Shown here piece by piece: positions 25,602-32,293 of a stretch of DNA of 35,681 nucleotides. The stretch covers positions 1 to 35,681 of the forward strand of contig CAZBDU010000056.1 of the NCBI GenBank assembly GCA_964490725.1. Direction: 5' to 3'. Numbering within the stretch: position 1 is the stretch's first letter; every line of letters starts with the position of its first letter. The notes under the pieces were generated by a model. That model did not search any database. It saw only the letters and a program-made list of their open reading frames with translations, and had not been told where the DNA came from. The DNA is from CAZBDU01 sp964490725. Lineage in GTDB: Bacteria; Spirochaetota; Spirochaetia; SZUA-6; DRHE01. The position numbers and the translations under genes were made by a program.

Positions 25602-26507
25602 TCACCTGGCGGTTGCGCCGGCTTCGGCCGCGGCCGCTTTTCCTGCGCACCCGAGCAGGTCGATCCAGTAGTAGATCTTTTCCTTGATCGCCGCCTTCAC
25701 GGCCTTGTCGATCTTGCCGGGGTTGTACTCATCCCGATGTTCGGTGATATAGCCGTAGACGCTGTCGATCAGCGCGTACTTGAGCTCGGTGGACACGTTG
25801 AACTTGGAGCCCCCCAGAGCGACCAGTCGCTGCACCGTGGCCGGCGGGAGGCCCGTGCCTCCGTGGACCACCAGGGGCACCTTCACCCCGCCGCCGTTCA
25901 GCATGCGGCTGATCTTCTCGAAGCGGTCGAAGTCGATCTTCGGGTCGGCGGTCTTGTACACCCCATGGGCGGTGCCGATGGCTGGAGCGAAGATGTCCAC
26001 GCCGCTGCCCTCCACGAACTCCAGGACCTGCTCCGGGTTGGCCAGGGCGGCCTCGTTCTCCACCACCTTGATCTGGTCCTCCACGCCGGAGACGGTGCCC
26101 AGCTCCCCTTCCACGGAGATGGCGCCCTTGCCGTGGGCGTAGTCGACCACCTCCCTGGTCTGCCGGATGTTCTCTTCGAACGCCTGCTTGGAGGCGTCGA
26201 TCATGATGTTGGTGTATCCCGCATCGGTGCAGAGCTTGCAGAACTCGACCTCCGTACAGTGATCCAGGTGCAGGCAGATGGGGATGGGTGCGGACTGCGC
26301 CAGCTCCCGGAAGATGGCCACCAGGACTCGTGCCCCCAGGAACTGGGCCGGGGTGACCGAGGTCTGGACGATGAGCGGAGCCTTCCGCTCCACCGCGGCT
26401 TCCACGACCGCCTCCATCTGGATGAGATTGGTGACGTTGAAGGCGCCTACCGCGTACTTTTCCTTCGTTGCCTTGACCAGGATCTCCTTGGCGTTGACGA
26501 TAGACAT
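25602..26507 (-). CDS. fba: Class II (zinc) aldolase, fructose/tagatose-bisphosphate type
   Basis: 301 residues. The N-terminus YAVGAFNVTNLIQMEAVVEA and the zinc/catalytic motif CLHLDHC (Asp82, His83) are clear. Further ligand motifs are VEGELG, GTAHGVYK and VVHGGTGLP. These enzymes split ketose bisphosphates into dihydroxyacetone phosphate and an aldehyde. Variants in catabolic operons act on tagatose, sorbose or inositol-derived phosphates (GatY, IolJ), so fructose specificity is not certain. First gene of the minus-strand operon, with a leader of about 290 nt and an operator at the start site. Confidence 0.92.
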   Translation of the reverse strand: MSIVNAKEILVKATKEKYAVGAFNVTNLIQMEAVVEAAVERKAPLIVQTSVTPAQFLGARVLVAIFRELAQSAPIPICLHLDHCTEVEFCKLCTDAGYTNIMIDASKQAFEENIRQTREVVDYAHGKGAISVEGELGTVSGVEDQIKVVENEAALANPEQVLEFVEGSGVDIFAPAIGTAHGVYKTADPKIDFDRFEKISRMLNGGGVKVPLVVHGGTGLPPATVQRLVALGGSKFNVSTELKYALIDSVYGYITEHRDEYNPGKIDKAVKAAIKEKIYYWIDLLGCAGKAAAAEAGATAR

Positions 26508-26781
26508 GCTTCTCCTCCTCGATAATCGCGGATTGCCGCGCCGGCGGCCGGCTACAGGCCGCTTTCGGTTTGTGCGATCGAAGAGCCGACGAGGCTCACC
26601 CTTGCCCGCAGCCCGTGCACGGGATGCATCCTCTCTTCTGCCCCGACAGGTGAGCCGGCGCCCATCTTCCCGGCCGGTACACCCGATAGGGCAACCGTCT
26701 CGAGTCGTTCCTGCAAGCCACGGGGAGCATGAAGGTAGGGGGAAATGCGGCTAGGCCGAACGATGAAGGTTCCTTTCACTG
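26508..26781 (-). other. Long leader of the fba operon
   Basis: From the expected start site near 26797 to the ATG at 26507 there are about 290 nt. It includes GC-rich palindromes such as CCCGTGCACGGG and, close to the gene, a CGGCCGGC-rich stem. A 75-codon minus frame (26552-26779) has no ribosome site. No known riboswitch is recognised. Confidence 0.4.
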
Positions 26782-26803
26782 TTCACCTGTCTACCCAGGT
26801 GAA
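26782..26803 (-). promoter_or_regulatory. Palindromic operator at the fba start site, candidate GntR site
   Basis: Perfect 8-bp arms TTCACCTG (26782-26789) and CAGGTGAA (26796-26803) around TCTACC. The 11-mer ACCTGTCTACC (26785-26795) is identical to 28762-28772 at the kinase promoter. It sits just after the -10 on the minus strand, a position suited to repression. Confidence 0.65.
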
Positions 26804-26832
26804 ACTCTACCGTAAGACCGGCCTCTTGTCAA
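26804..26832 (-). promoter_or_regulatory. Promoter of the fba/aminotransferase/HAD operon
   Basis: On the minus strand TTGACA (26832-26827) and TAGAGT (26809-26804) are 17 bp apart, directly followed by the operator. Confidence 0.7.
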
Positions 26833-26949
26833 CACTTTTCTCCGGCGGGCTCGCGCCTGAGGGCAATGAGGCGGATGCCCGCCGGACTGCCGCCCAGGAC
26901 CGCCGGTATCCCCCGAGGATGCCGGCAGGAGCGGAGGCTTTCAGGCCTA

Positions 26950-26978
26950 TTGACCAGTGCCCGGGCGTTCTCCAGAAT
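26950..26978 (+). promoter_or_regulatory. Candidate promoter of the HAD gene pair
   Basis: TTGACC (26950-26955) and CAGAAT (26973-26978) with a 17-bp spacer. Transcription near 26985 would put the ATG at 26988 almost at the 5' end, giving a leaderless mRNA. This fits the lack of a ribosome site. Between 26833 and 26949 I see nothing else. Confidence 0.4.
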
Positions 26979-26987
26979 GAACCCCTG

Positions 26988-27665
26988 ATGCGCAGGTATG
27001 CGATCCTCTGGGATTTCGATGGCACCATTCTCCCGTCGGACCCCTATGACAGCGAACAGACGCTGCTGTTGAGCTGGGCGGCCGCATGTCCGGGCGGGCC
27101 CTCTCCGGCCAGACGGTTGTTCTGCCGGCTGCTGGTCCGGGCGGATCGGAAAGGATGGATCGGAGGCTCCTTCAAGACTCACTATCTCCGGCTTCTGCGA
27201 GGAAGCGGAGGTGAGCTGCTCGACGAGGTGGCCGGCCGCCTGGCCCGGAAGATCTCTCCCGAGACCCGCCAGGCCTTCTCGGCCCTGCGCGAGCGGGGCC
27301 ACCGGTTGATCGTCTCCAGCTGCGGCACTGCGGACCTGAGCGAGCGCATCCTCACGGCTTCGGGCGTCCGGGGGCACTTCGAGTCCGTGCAGGGGAATCG
27401 ATTCGTCTTCCAGGAGGGAGCCATCGCGGGGATGCGCCTTGAGGTTCCCTCGCCGCAGGCAAAGCTGGCGCTGGCCCGTGCTTCCGGGCTGGACCCGGCC
27501 CGGACGGTGGTCGTGGGGGACGGCCCCACCGACTTCCCGTTGCTCGACTGGGCGGGAATCCCCGTGCTCATCGACCGGGACGGCGCCGGGGGCGCCCGCG
27601 TTCGCGGCGGGAGATACCACCGTGTCCGCTCGATCCCCGAGATCGTGGAGCTCCTGGACGGCTAG
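26988..27665 (+). CDS. HAD-superfamily phosphatase, subfamily IB (SerB/MtnX-like)
   Basis: 225 residues from ATG 26988, the last Met before the fold; the frame is open far upstream but that part is not protein-like and crosses the divergent promoter. Motif I is LWDFDGTILPSD (Asp9, Asp11), motif II IVSSCGTADLSERIL, then a Lys in PSPQAKLALARASGL and motif IV VVVGDGPTDFPLLDWAG. A short helical cap lies between motifs I and II. Relatives dephosphorylate phosphoserine or methylthiopentenyl phosphates. It lies 34 bp ahead of another HAD gene. Confidence 0.85.
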   Translation: MRRYAILWDFDGTILPSDPYDSEQTLLLSWAAACPGGPSPARRLFCRLLVRADRKGWIGGSFKTHYLRLLRGSGGELLDEVAGRLARKISPETRQAFSALRERGHRLIVSSCGTADLSERILTASGVRGHFESVQGNRFVFQEGAIAGMRLEVPSPQAKLALARASGLDPARTVVVGDGPTDFPLLDWAGIPVLIDRDGAGGARVRGGRYHRVRSIPEIVELLDG

Positions 27666-27699
27666 GGGCGATGAAGCGTGGAGGGGCGGGAGGCGGGGA

Positions 27700-28719
27700 T
27701 TGAGACACCTGGTCGTGTTCGATCTGGACGGCGTGCTGGCGGACGTCTCCCTTTCCTACAGGGATACGGTCCGCGAGACCGCTCACCTGTTCTTCCGCTT
27801 TGCCCCGCGTTGGGAGGAGCTCCCCTGGCCGCTGTTTTCCCTGGCCGATCTGGCGCGGTTGAAGCAGAGCGGCGGATTGAACAACGACTGGGACCTGTCC
27901 TGCCTGGTGATCGAGCTGCTCATGTCCCGCGTGGACGCCGGGCCCGCCGGCCTGGAGCCCCGGGGCGGGAACGGTTGTGATCCCTGGGCCCTTCTGGCGC
28001 AGAGAATGAGCCGCTGCGATCTGGCGCCTCTGGCCGCCTTCCTGCGCGACTCGCCCCGTCCCCTGAGCGATCTCCTCCGCCTGGAAGGACGGCGGCAAGA
28101 CCCTTTCGTGCGCCGCCTGTACCGGAATGATGTGGGCAGCGGCAACCTCATCAAGCAGATCTTCCAGGAGGTGTACCTCGGCGAGGAGCTGTTCACACGG
28201 ACCTACGGGTTCCCCCCGCGCCTGCACAGCGGGTCCGGCTACATCGAGCGGGAAAGGCTGCTGGCTTCGCCGGAGCTGTTGCGGGAGCTGGCCGGGCGCC
28301 ACGTTCTGGCGATCGCCACCGGCAGACCGGCGGAGGAGGCGCGCTACTTTCTCTCACGGTACCGGCTGAGCTCCTGCTTCCGGAAGGTGGTCACCCTGGA
28401 CGACTGCCTCGCGGAGCAGAAGCGGATCCTCTCCCGGGAGGGCAGGACCGTGTCGCTGAGCAAGCCGCACCCGTTCATGCTGGACGCCATCGCCGCGGAG
28501 CTGGCCGAGGGTGTGTGCGGGCGCTACTACGTGGGCGACATGCCCGATGACATGGAGGCGGCCAGGAGATCCGGGTATGGGTACCTGGGCATCGGCCTGC
28601 TGCAGGCCTCCCCTGAGGGGGCGGCGCTGCGCGCCGGGCTGCTGCGGGCCGGGGCCGAGCAGGTCGTCGAGGATTTCGCCGCCCTGGCGGGGCTGCTTTC
28701 CCGCCGGGCGGACTGCTGA
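27700..28719 (+). CDS. HAD-superfamily hydrolase, subfamily IA, resembling TIGR01548
   Basis: 339 residues from TTG 27700, chosen because GGGAGG lies 6 nt upstream and the fold begins at once. Motif I is VVFDLDGVLADVSLSYRDTV (Asp8, Asp10), followed by SGGLNNDWDLSCLVIELL in the cap. Both resemble my memory of TIGR01548-type proteins. Later come IATGRPAEEARYFLSRY (motif II), LSKPHPFMLDAI and YVGDMPDDMEAARRSGYG (motif IV). It is longer than most relatives because of an insert around residues 80-150. The substrate is unknown. Confidence 0.8.
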   Translation: MRHLVVFDLDGVLADVSLSYRDTVRETAHLFFRFAPRWEELPWPLFSLADLARLKQSGGLNNDWDLSCLVIELLMSRVDAGPAGLEPRGGNGCDPWALLAQRMSRCDLAPLAAFLRDSPRPLSDLLRLEGRRQDPFVRRLYRNDVGSGNLIKQIFQEVYLGEELFTRTYGFPPRLHSGSGYIERERLLASPELLRELAGRHVLAIATGRPAEEARYFLSRYRLSSCFRKVVTLDDCLAEQKRILSREGRTVSLSKPHPFMLDAIAAELAEGVCGRYYVGDMPDDMEAARRSGYGYLGIGLLQASPEGAALRAGLLRAGAEQVVEDFAALAGLLSRRADC

Positions 28720-28722
28720 GGA

Positions 28723-28744
28723 GGCGGTCCGGTGGCGGACCGCC
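28723..28744 (+). terminator. Hairpin after the HAD pair
   Basis: Perfect 9-bp arms GGCGGTCCG (28723-28731) and CGGACCGCC (28736-28744) around GTGG, starting 3 nt after the stop codon. There is no T run, but stem strength and position suggest a terminator. Confidence 0.6.
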
Positions 28745-28756
28745 GCGGGGCGCTCG

Positions 28757-28778
28757 TAGATACCTGTCTACCGATCTA
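28757..28778 (+). promoter_or_regulatory. Operator upstream of the kinase promoter, candidate GntR site
   Basis: TAGAT (28757-28761) and ATCTA (28774-28778) enclose ACCTGTCTACC (28762-28772), which is identical to the core of the fba operator. It lies just upstream of the -35, so it could serve activation or repression. Confidence 0.6.
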
Positions 28779-28786
28779 GAAAATGC

Positions 28787-28814
28787 TTGACAAATCGCCT
28801 GCTTGACTTACAAT
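28787..28814 (+). promoter_or_regulatory. Promoter of the kinase/TIM-barrel operon
   Basis: TTGACA (28787-28792) and TACAAT (28809-28814) with a 16-bp spacer, about 98 bp upstream of the kinase ATG. Confidence 0.7.
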
Positions 28815-28911
28815 CTTCCCGGACACGGTTCGGAATCAGCCGCCCCGGCCGTCGTGACCTTTCTGTGTCCACCGCAGAACCTGTAGACGTGAGGAGCGGA
28901 GGCGTCGTTGT

Positions 28912-29880
28912 ATGGAGGAGTTGACCAATCACCGTGATCTCTTGAAGGTCGAGCTCACCGCCGACCTGGTCAAGGAGCTTCTGCCGGAGTGGAGCGATGC
29001 GGGGGAGATGGAGATCTCCATTCTGGAGGGCGGAATCACCAACAAGCTCTACCGGATCAGGTGCGACAAGGGAGATGTGGCGGCGCGTATCTATGGGGAC
29101 CGCACGGAAATGTTCATCAACCGCGATTGGGAGGCGGAAGCCATCGAGAAGATGGCGGTGGAGGAGGTCTCCCCCAATCTGGTCAAGTACCTTCCGAAGA
29201 GAAAGGTCACCATCGTGCAGTACATCACCGGGGCCTACACCCTGAAGAACCCCGACTTCCTGAAAGAGGAGCTCCACGAGCTGATCGTCGATCCCATCCG
29301 CAGAATCCACCGCAGCAGCCAGAGGCTCTCCAAGATGTTCGATCCGCTGCTGGAAGTGCAGAAGATGGCCGACATCCTGGAAAACCAGGTGGGGGCCCGT
29401 TATCCGGAGTTCGACATCCCCGGGACCATCGCCAGGCTGAACGGGCTCATGCAGCACTGCCGCGTGCCCAGAGAGGAGTACACGGTGAGCCACAACGATC
29501 TTCTGGCCGAGAACTTCCTGCTGGTCCGCGACCCCTACCGGGAGGTCTTTCCCCGGCCGATGTACATCATCGACTGGGAGTACGCCGGGATGGCGCCCCG
29601 GTACTACGACATCGCGGACATGTTCCAGGAAATCCTGGTACCCCGGGAGGTTGAGAAGGGGATCGTGGAGCACTACTGCGAGGGCCGGGAGCAGGACAGG
29701 ACCACCTACATGATCGATCTGTACAAGCCCTTTCCGGACATCTACTGGTTCCTGTGGAGCCTGATCCAGAAGAACGTCTCCTCGATCAAGTTCGACTTCT
29801 ACAACTACGGCAGGGTGAAGTACGAGAACGCGCAGAAGAACCTGCGCTTCGTGACCGAGGAATACGGCGTCGCCCTGTAG
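28912..29880 (+). CDS. Choline/ethanolamine-kinase-fold phosphotransferase
   Basis: 322 residues from ATG 28912 (GGAGG 9 nt upstream). The start of the kinase fold is ISILEGGITNKLYRIRC, a glycine loop like that of choline kinases. The catalytic loop is SHNDLLAENFL (194-203, base Asp196) and the metal site IIDWEYAGMAPRYYDIAD (Asp221). This family phosphorylates hydroxyl groups on choline, ethanolamine, hydroxylysine, methylthioribose or aminoglycosides. Next to a TRAP importer and a PLP enzyme for phosphorylated substrates, an amino alcohol or amino polyol is a reasonable guess. It shares its operator core with the fba operon. Confidence 0.88.
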   Translation: MEELTNHRDLLKVELTADLVKELLPEWSDAGEMEISILEGGITNKLYRIRCDKGDVAARIYGDRTEMFINRDWEAEAIEKMAVEEVSPNLVKYLPKRKVTIVQYITGAYTLKNPDFLKEELHELIVDPIRRIHRSSQRLSKMFDPLLEVQKMADILENQVGARYPEFDIPGTIARLNGLMQHCRVPREEYTVSHNDLLAENFLLVRDPYREVFPRPMYIIDWEYAGMAPRYYDIADMFQEILVPREVEKGIVEHYCEGREQDRTTYMIDLYKPFPDIYWFLWSLIQKNVSSIKFDFYNYGRVKYENAQKNLRFVTEEYGVAL

Positions 29881-29938
29881 GCGCCCCCGGCCCGGCCGCT
29901 GCCGCCGGCCGGCGAGGGGCGGCTCAAGAGAGGGGGCC

Positions 29939-30604
29939 ATGGACTTCATCTTCATGTTGACGCGGGACGATCTGACCGTGGAGAACTGCCTGGAGATCTT
30001 CGAGACGGTCAGGCCGCTGGGCATCCGGCACGTGGGCTGCAAAGACGTCGGCGTGGAGCCGGCGGTGCTGCGCCAGCTGGTTCAGCGCATCCGGGGCTCC
30101 GGGGCGGTCAGCTACCTGGAGGTGGTCAGCACCTCGCCGGAGGAGTGCCTGCGCTCGGCCCGGGCGGCGGTCCAGGTCGGGGTGGACTGCCTCATGGGGG
30201 GCACCGAGGTCGAGGAGACCCTCGCGATCCTGCGCGGCTCCGGCATCCGCTACCATCCCTTCCCGGGCATCCCCATCGGCCATCCGACCCGTCTCGGCGG
30301 CACCCCGCAGAGAATCGCCGCGGACTGCCGCCGCTTCCAGGCGCTGGGCTGCGCCGGGGTGGATCTGCTGGCCTACCGCGCCACCGAGGCGGACCCCATC
30401 GCTCTGGTGCGGGCCGCCCGCCGGGCCACGCAGGGGTACCTGATCGCCGCCGGCAGCGTGGACTCGCCGCAGCGGATCCGCGCGCTGCGCGAGGAGGGCT
30501 GCGATGCGTTCACCGTCGGTTCGGCGGTGTTCCAGGCCGCTTTCGCTCCGCGCAAGGGCGGCGTGGTGGCTCAGCTGGAACAGATCCTGGCCTGCCTGGC
30601 CTGA
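29939..30604 (+). CDS. Uncharacterised TIM-barrel protein with phosphate-binding C-terminus
   Basis: 221 residues from ATG 29939 after GAGAGGGGGCC. Alternating strands and helices suggest a full (beta/alpha)8 barrel: DFIFMLTRDD, IRHVGCKDVG, SYLEVVST, GVDCLMGGTEV, IRYHPFPGIPIGHPT, GVDLLAYRAT, YLIAAGSVDSPQRIRAL and AFTVGSAVFQAAF. The AAGSVDS and TVGSAVF loops resemble the paired phosphate-binding loops of HisA/HisF and related sugar-phosphate enzymes. I recall similar proteins in sugar-catabolic clusters of proteobacteria but cannot name a function. Probable role: isomerase or aldolase on a phosphorylated product of the kinase, 58 bp upstream. Confidence 0.7.
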   Translation: MDFIFMLTRDDLTVENCLEIFETVRPLGIRHVGCKDVGVEPAVLRQLVQRIRGSGAVSYLEVVSTSPEECLRSARAAVQVGVDCLMGGTEVEETLAILRGSGIRYHPFPGIPIGHPTRLGGTPQRIAADCRRFQALGCAGVDLLAYRATEADPIALVRAARRATQGYLIAAGSVDSPQRIRALREEGCDAFTVGSAVFQAAFAPRKGGVVAQLEQILACLA

Positions 30605-30607
30605 GAG

Positions 30608-30642
30608 GGGTCCACTTCCGGGCTGCCTGCGGCAGCTGACCC
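30608..30642 (+). terminator. Nested hairpin after the TIM-barrel gene
   Basis: GGGTC (30608-30612) pairs with GACCC (30638-30642), and inside it GCTGCC (30622-30627) pairs with GGCAGC (30631-30636). The T-rich run TGTTTCT follows. It separates the kinase operon from the MerR operon. Confidence 0.5.
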
Positions 30643-30723
30643 TGTTTCTCCCCTGAAGACGCGCCCTGGGGCCGCAACCCTCAGCCTCCTGTCCCCGCCA
30701 TGCCGTCATGCCGTCGGCGGGTC

Positions 30724-30752
30724 TTGACGGCCCGTGGAATCTCACCTATTAT
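30724..30752 (+). promoter_or_regulatory. Promoter of the MerR/polyol operon
   Basis: TTGACG (30724-30729) and TATTAT (30747-30752) are 17 bp apart. The spacer is normal, not the stretched 19-20 bp that classic MerR activators untwist. Confidence 0.7.
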
Positions 30753-30756
30753 GGTT

Positions 30757-30773
30757 CTTACGTTACACGTAAG
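30757..30773 (+). promoter_or_regulatory. MerR-type palindromic operator CTTACGTTACACGTAAG
   Basis: Perfect 7-bp arms CTTACGT and ACGTAAG around TAC, 4 bp after the -10 and 21 bp before the merR start. The form resembles operators of LiuR-like MerR proteins. Its place over the start site suggests repression, presumably by the MerR encoded next. Confidence 0.7.
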
Positions 30774-30794
30774 ATTCTGGGGGAGGTGGAGCGA

Positions 30795-31268
30795 ATGATC
30801 GGCTCCCGCAAGAAGATGCGCGAATACCGGATCGGCGAGCTGGCTCAGAGGGCGGGAGTGACGGTCCGCACCATCCGCTACTACGAGGAGCTGGGCATCC
30901 TGGACTGTGCGCGGCCGCAGGGCGCTGGTCACCGCCGCTACACGGACAAGGACCTGCTGCGCCTGCAGCGGGTCCAGCAGCTCAAGAGCTACGACCTGAC
31001 CCTGGGAGAGATCCGGGAGATCTTCGACCTCTCCCGGGAGGACCCCAGCGGGGAGAAGAGCCGCCTGCGGCTGCTGGCCCGCTACCGCGAGAAGCACCGG
31101 GAGGCGCAGAGCCGCCGGGAAAAGCTGGACGCCTACATCTCCGAGCTGGAGTGGCACATGGACCAGCTGGAGCGGGTGGGCAATTTCCAGGCCTGCCCCG
31201 GGGAGGAGTGCCGCACCTGCCGCTACACCGGGGTGTGCAGGTTCTACGCCCGGGAGCGCGCACGATGA
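30795..31268 (+). CDS. MerR-family regulator with a C-terminal four-cysteine cluster
   Basis: 157 residues from ATG 30795 (GGGAGGTGGAG upstream). The DNA-binding winged helix is at 11-75: YRIGELAQRAGVTVRTIRYY and GHRRYTDKDLLRLQRVQQLK. A dimerisation coiled coil follows (about 88-128). The C-terminus holds Cys134, 139, 142 and 148 (C-x4-C-x2-C-x5-C). SoxR has C-x2-C-x-C-x5-C for a 2Fe-2S cluster; the spacing here differs, so an Fe-S or zinc site is possible but unproven. It overlaps the dehydrogenase gene (ATGA) and probably controls its own operon through the palindrome at 30757. Confidence 0.93.
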   Translation: MIGSRKKMREYRIGELAQRAGVTVRTIRYYEELGILDCARPQGAGHRRYTDKDLLRLQRVQQLKSYDLTLGEIREIFDLSREDPSGEKSRLRLLARYREKHREAQSRREKLDAYISELEWHMDQLERVGNFQACPGEECRTCRYTGVCRFYARERAR

Positions 31269-32293
31269 AAGCGGCGGTGCTGGTGGCTCCGGAGCAGCTG
31301 GAGATCCGGGACGTGGAGAAGCCCACGCCCGGTCCGGGAGAGGTGTTGATCAGGACCGCCTACTGCGGCATCTGCACCCTGGAGCAGCGGCTGTTCAGCG
31401 GGGAAAGGAAAATCTTCTATCCCATCGTTCCGGGCCACGAGGCCTCCGGCTTCGTGGAGGAGGTGGGCCCGCAGGTGCAGAGCGACCTCGCGCCGGGGAT
31501 GCCCGTGGCCCTGGACCTGGTGACCCGCTGCGGCGAGTGCTACTACTGCCGCATCGGCCTGTCCAACATGTGTCTCAATCGCTACCGGAACGGCAACCGG
31601 GTCCTGGGCGGATTCGCCCAGTACATCACCGTGAAGGCCAGGCAGGTGTTCACCCTGCCCCCCGGCCTGTCCCTGGCCCAGGCGGCTTTCGCGGAGCCCG
31701 TGGCCTGCTGCATCCGCTCTCTGAAGAAGATCGGCGTGGGGCTGGCGGAAGACCTGCTGATCATCGGCGCCGGCCCCATGGGACAGATGCACCTGCAGAC
31801 GGCCCTCTGCCTGGGCGCCAGGGTGTTCGTCTCCGACCCGGACCGCAGGCGCCTCGCCACGGCCGAGCGGTTCGGCGCCTATCTGACCGTGGACCCCACC
31901 TCCCAGGACCTGGCCGCCATCGTGCGCCAGCACACCGGGGGGCGCGGCGTGGACGCCTGCGTTCTGGCCAGCACGGCCCGCGCCGGACTCCAATCGGCCG
32001 TAGAGGCCATCAACAAGAACGGCCGTCTCAACATCTACACCTCCTACAGCGACCGGCCTCCCCTGCCCATCGACGCCGATACCCTGCACCGGACCGAGCA
32101 GCTGATCACCGGCAGCGAAGGCCGCACCGAGCACGACTTCCTGCAGGCGGTGCGGTTGATCTCCTTCGGTAAGGTCCGGGTGGAGCCCCTCATCAGCCTC
32201 AAGGTCCCCCTGAAGCGCCTGGCCGAGGGGATCCGCGCCGCCATGACCCACGAGACCTACCGGGTGCTCCTGGAGCTCGAGGCCGGGCCGTGA
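31265..32293 (+). CDS. Zinc-dependent alcohol/polyol dehydrogenase (MDR family)
   Basis: 342 residues from ATG 31265. Catalytic zinc ligands are Cys34, His58 and Glu59 (GHEASG). The structural zinc lobe is Cys89, 92, 95 and 103 (CGECYYCRIGLSNMC). The nucleotide loop is GAGPMG (168-173), followed by an Asp-rich strand (VFVSDPDRRRLA) that favours NAD over NADP. Members oxidise sorbitol, xylitol, threonine or similar secondary alcohols. With a kinase and aldolase directly downstream, it most likely oxidises a polyol to a ketose. It overlaps both neighbours by 4 bp. Confidence 0.93.
   Translation: MKAAVLVAPEQLEIRDVEKPTPGPGEVLIRTAYCGICTLEQRLFSGERKIFYPIVPGHEASGFVEEVGPQVQSDLAPGMPVALDLVTRCGECYYCRIGLSNMCLNRYRNGNRVLGGFAQYITVKARQVFTLPPGLSLAQAAFAEPVACCIRSLKKIGVGLAEDLLIIGAGPMGQMHLQTALCLGARVFVSDPDRRRLATAERFGAYLTVDPTSQDLAAIVRQHTGGRGVDACVLASTARAGLQSAVEAINKNGRLNIYTSYSDRPPLPIDADTLHRTEQLITGSEGRTEHDFLQAVRLISFGKVRVEPLISLKVPLKRLAEGIRAAMTHETYRVLLELEAGP

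Noticed and set aside
26552..26779. A 75-codon minus-strand frame in the fba leader
   Set aside because: It starts next to the operator without a ribosome site and has no recognisable features.
26745..26987. N-terminal extension of the HAD-IB gene
   Set aside because: It would run through the divergent promoter and operator of fba, and the HAD fold begins directly at Met 26988.
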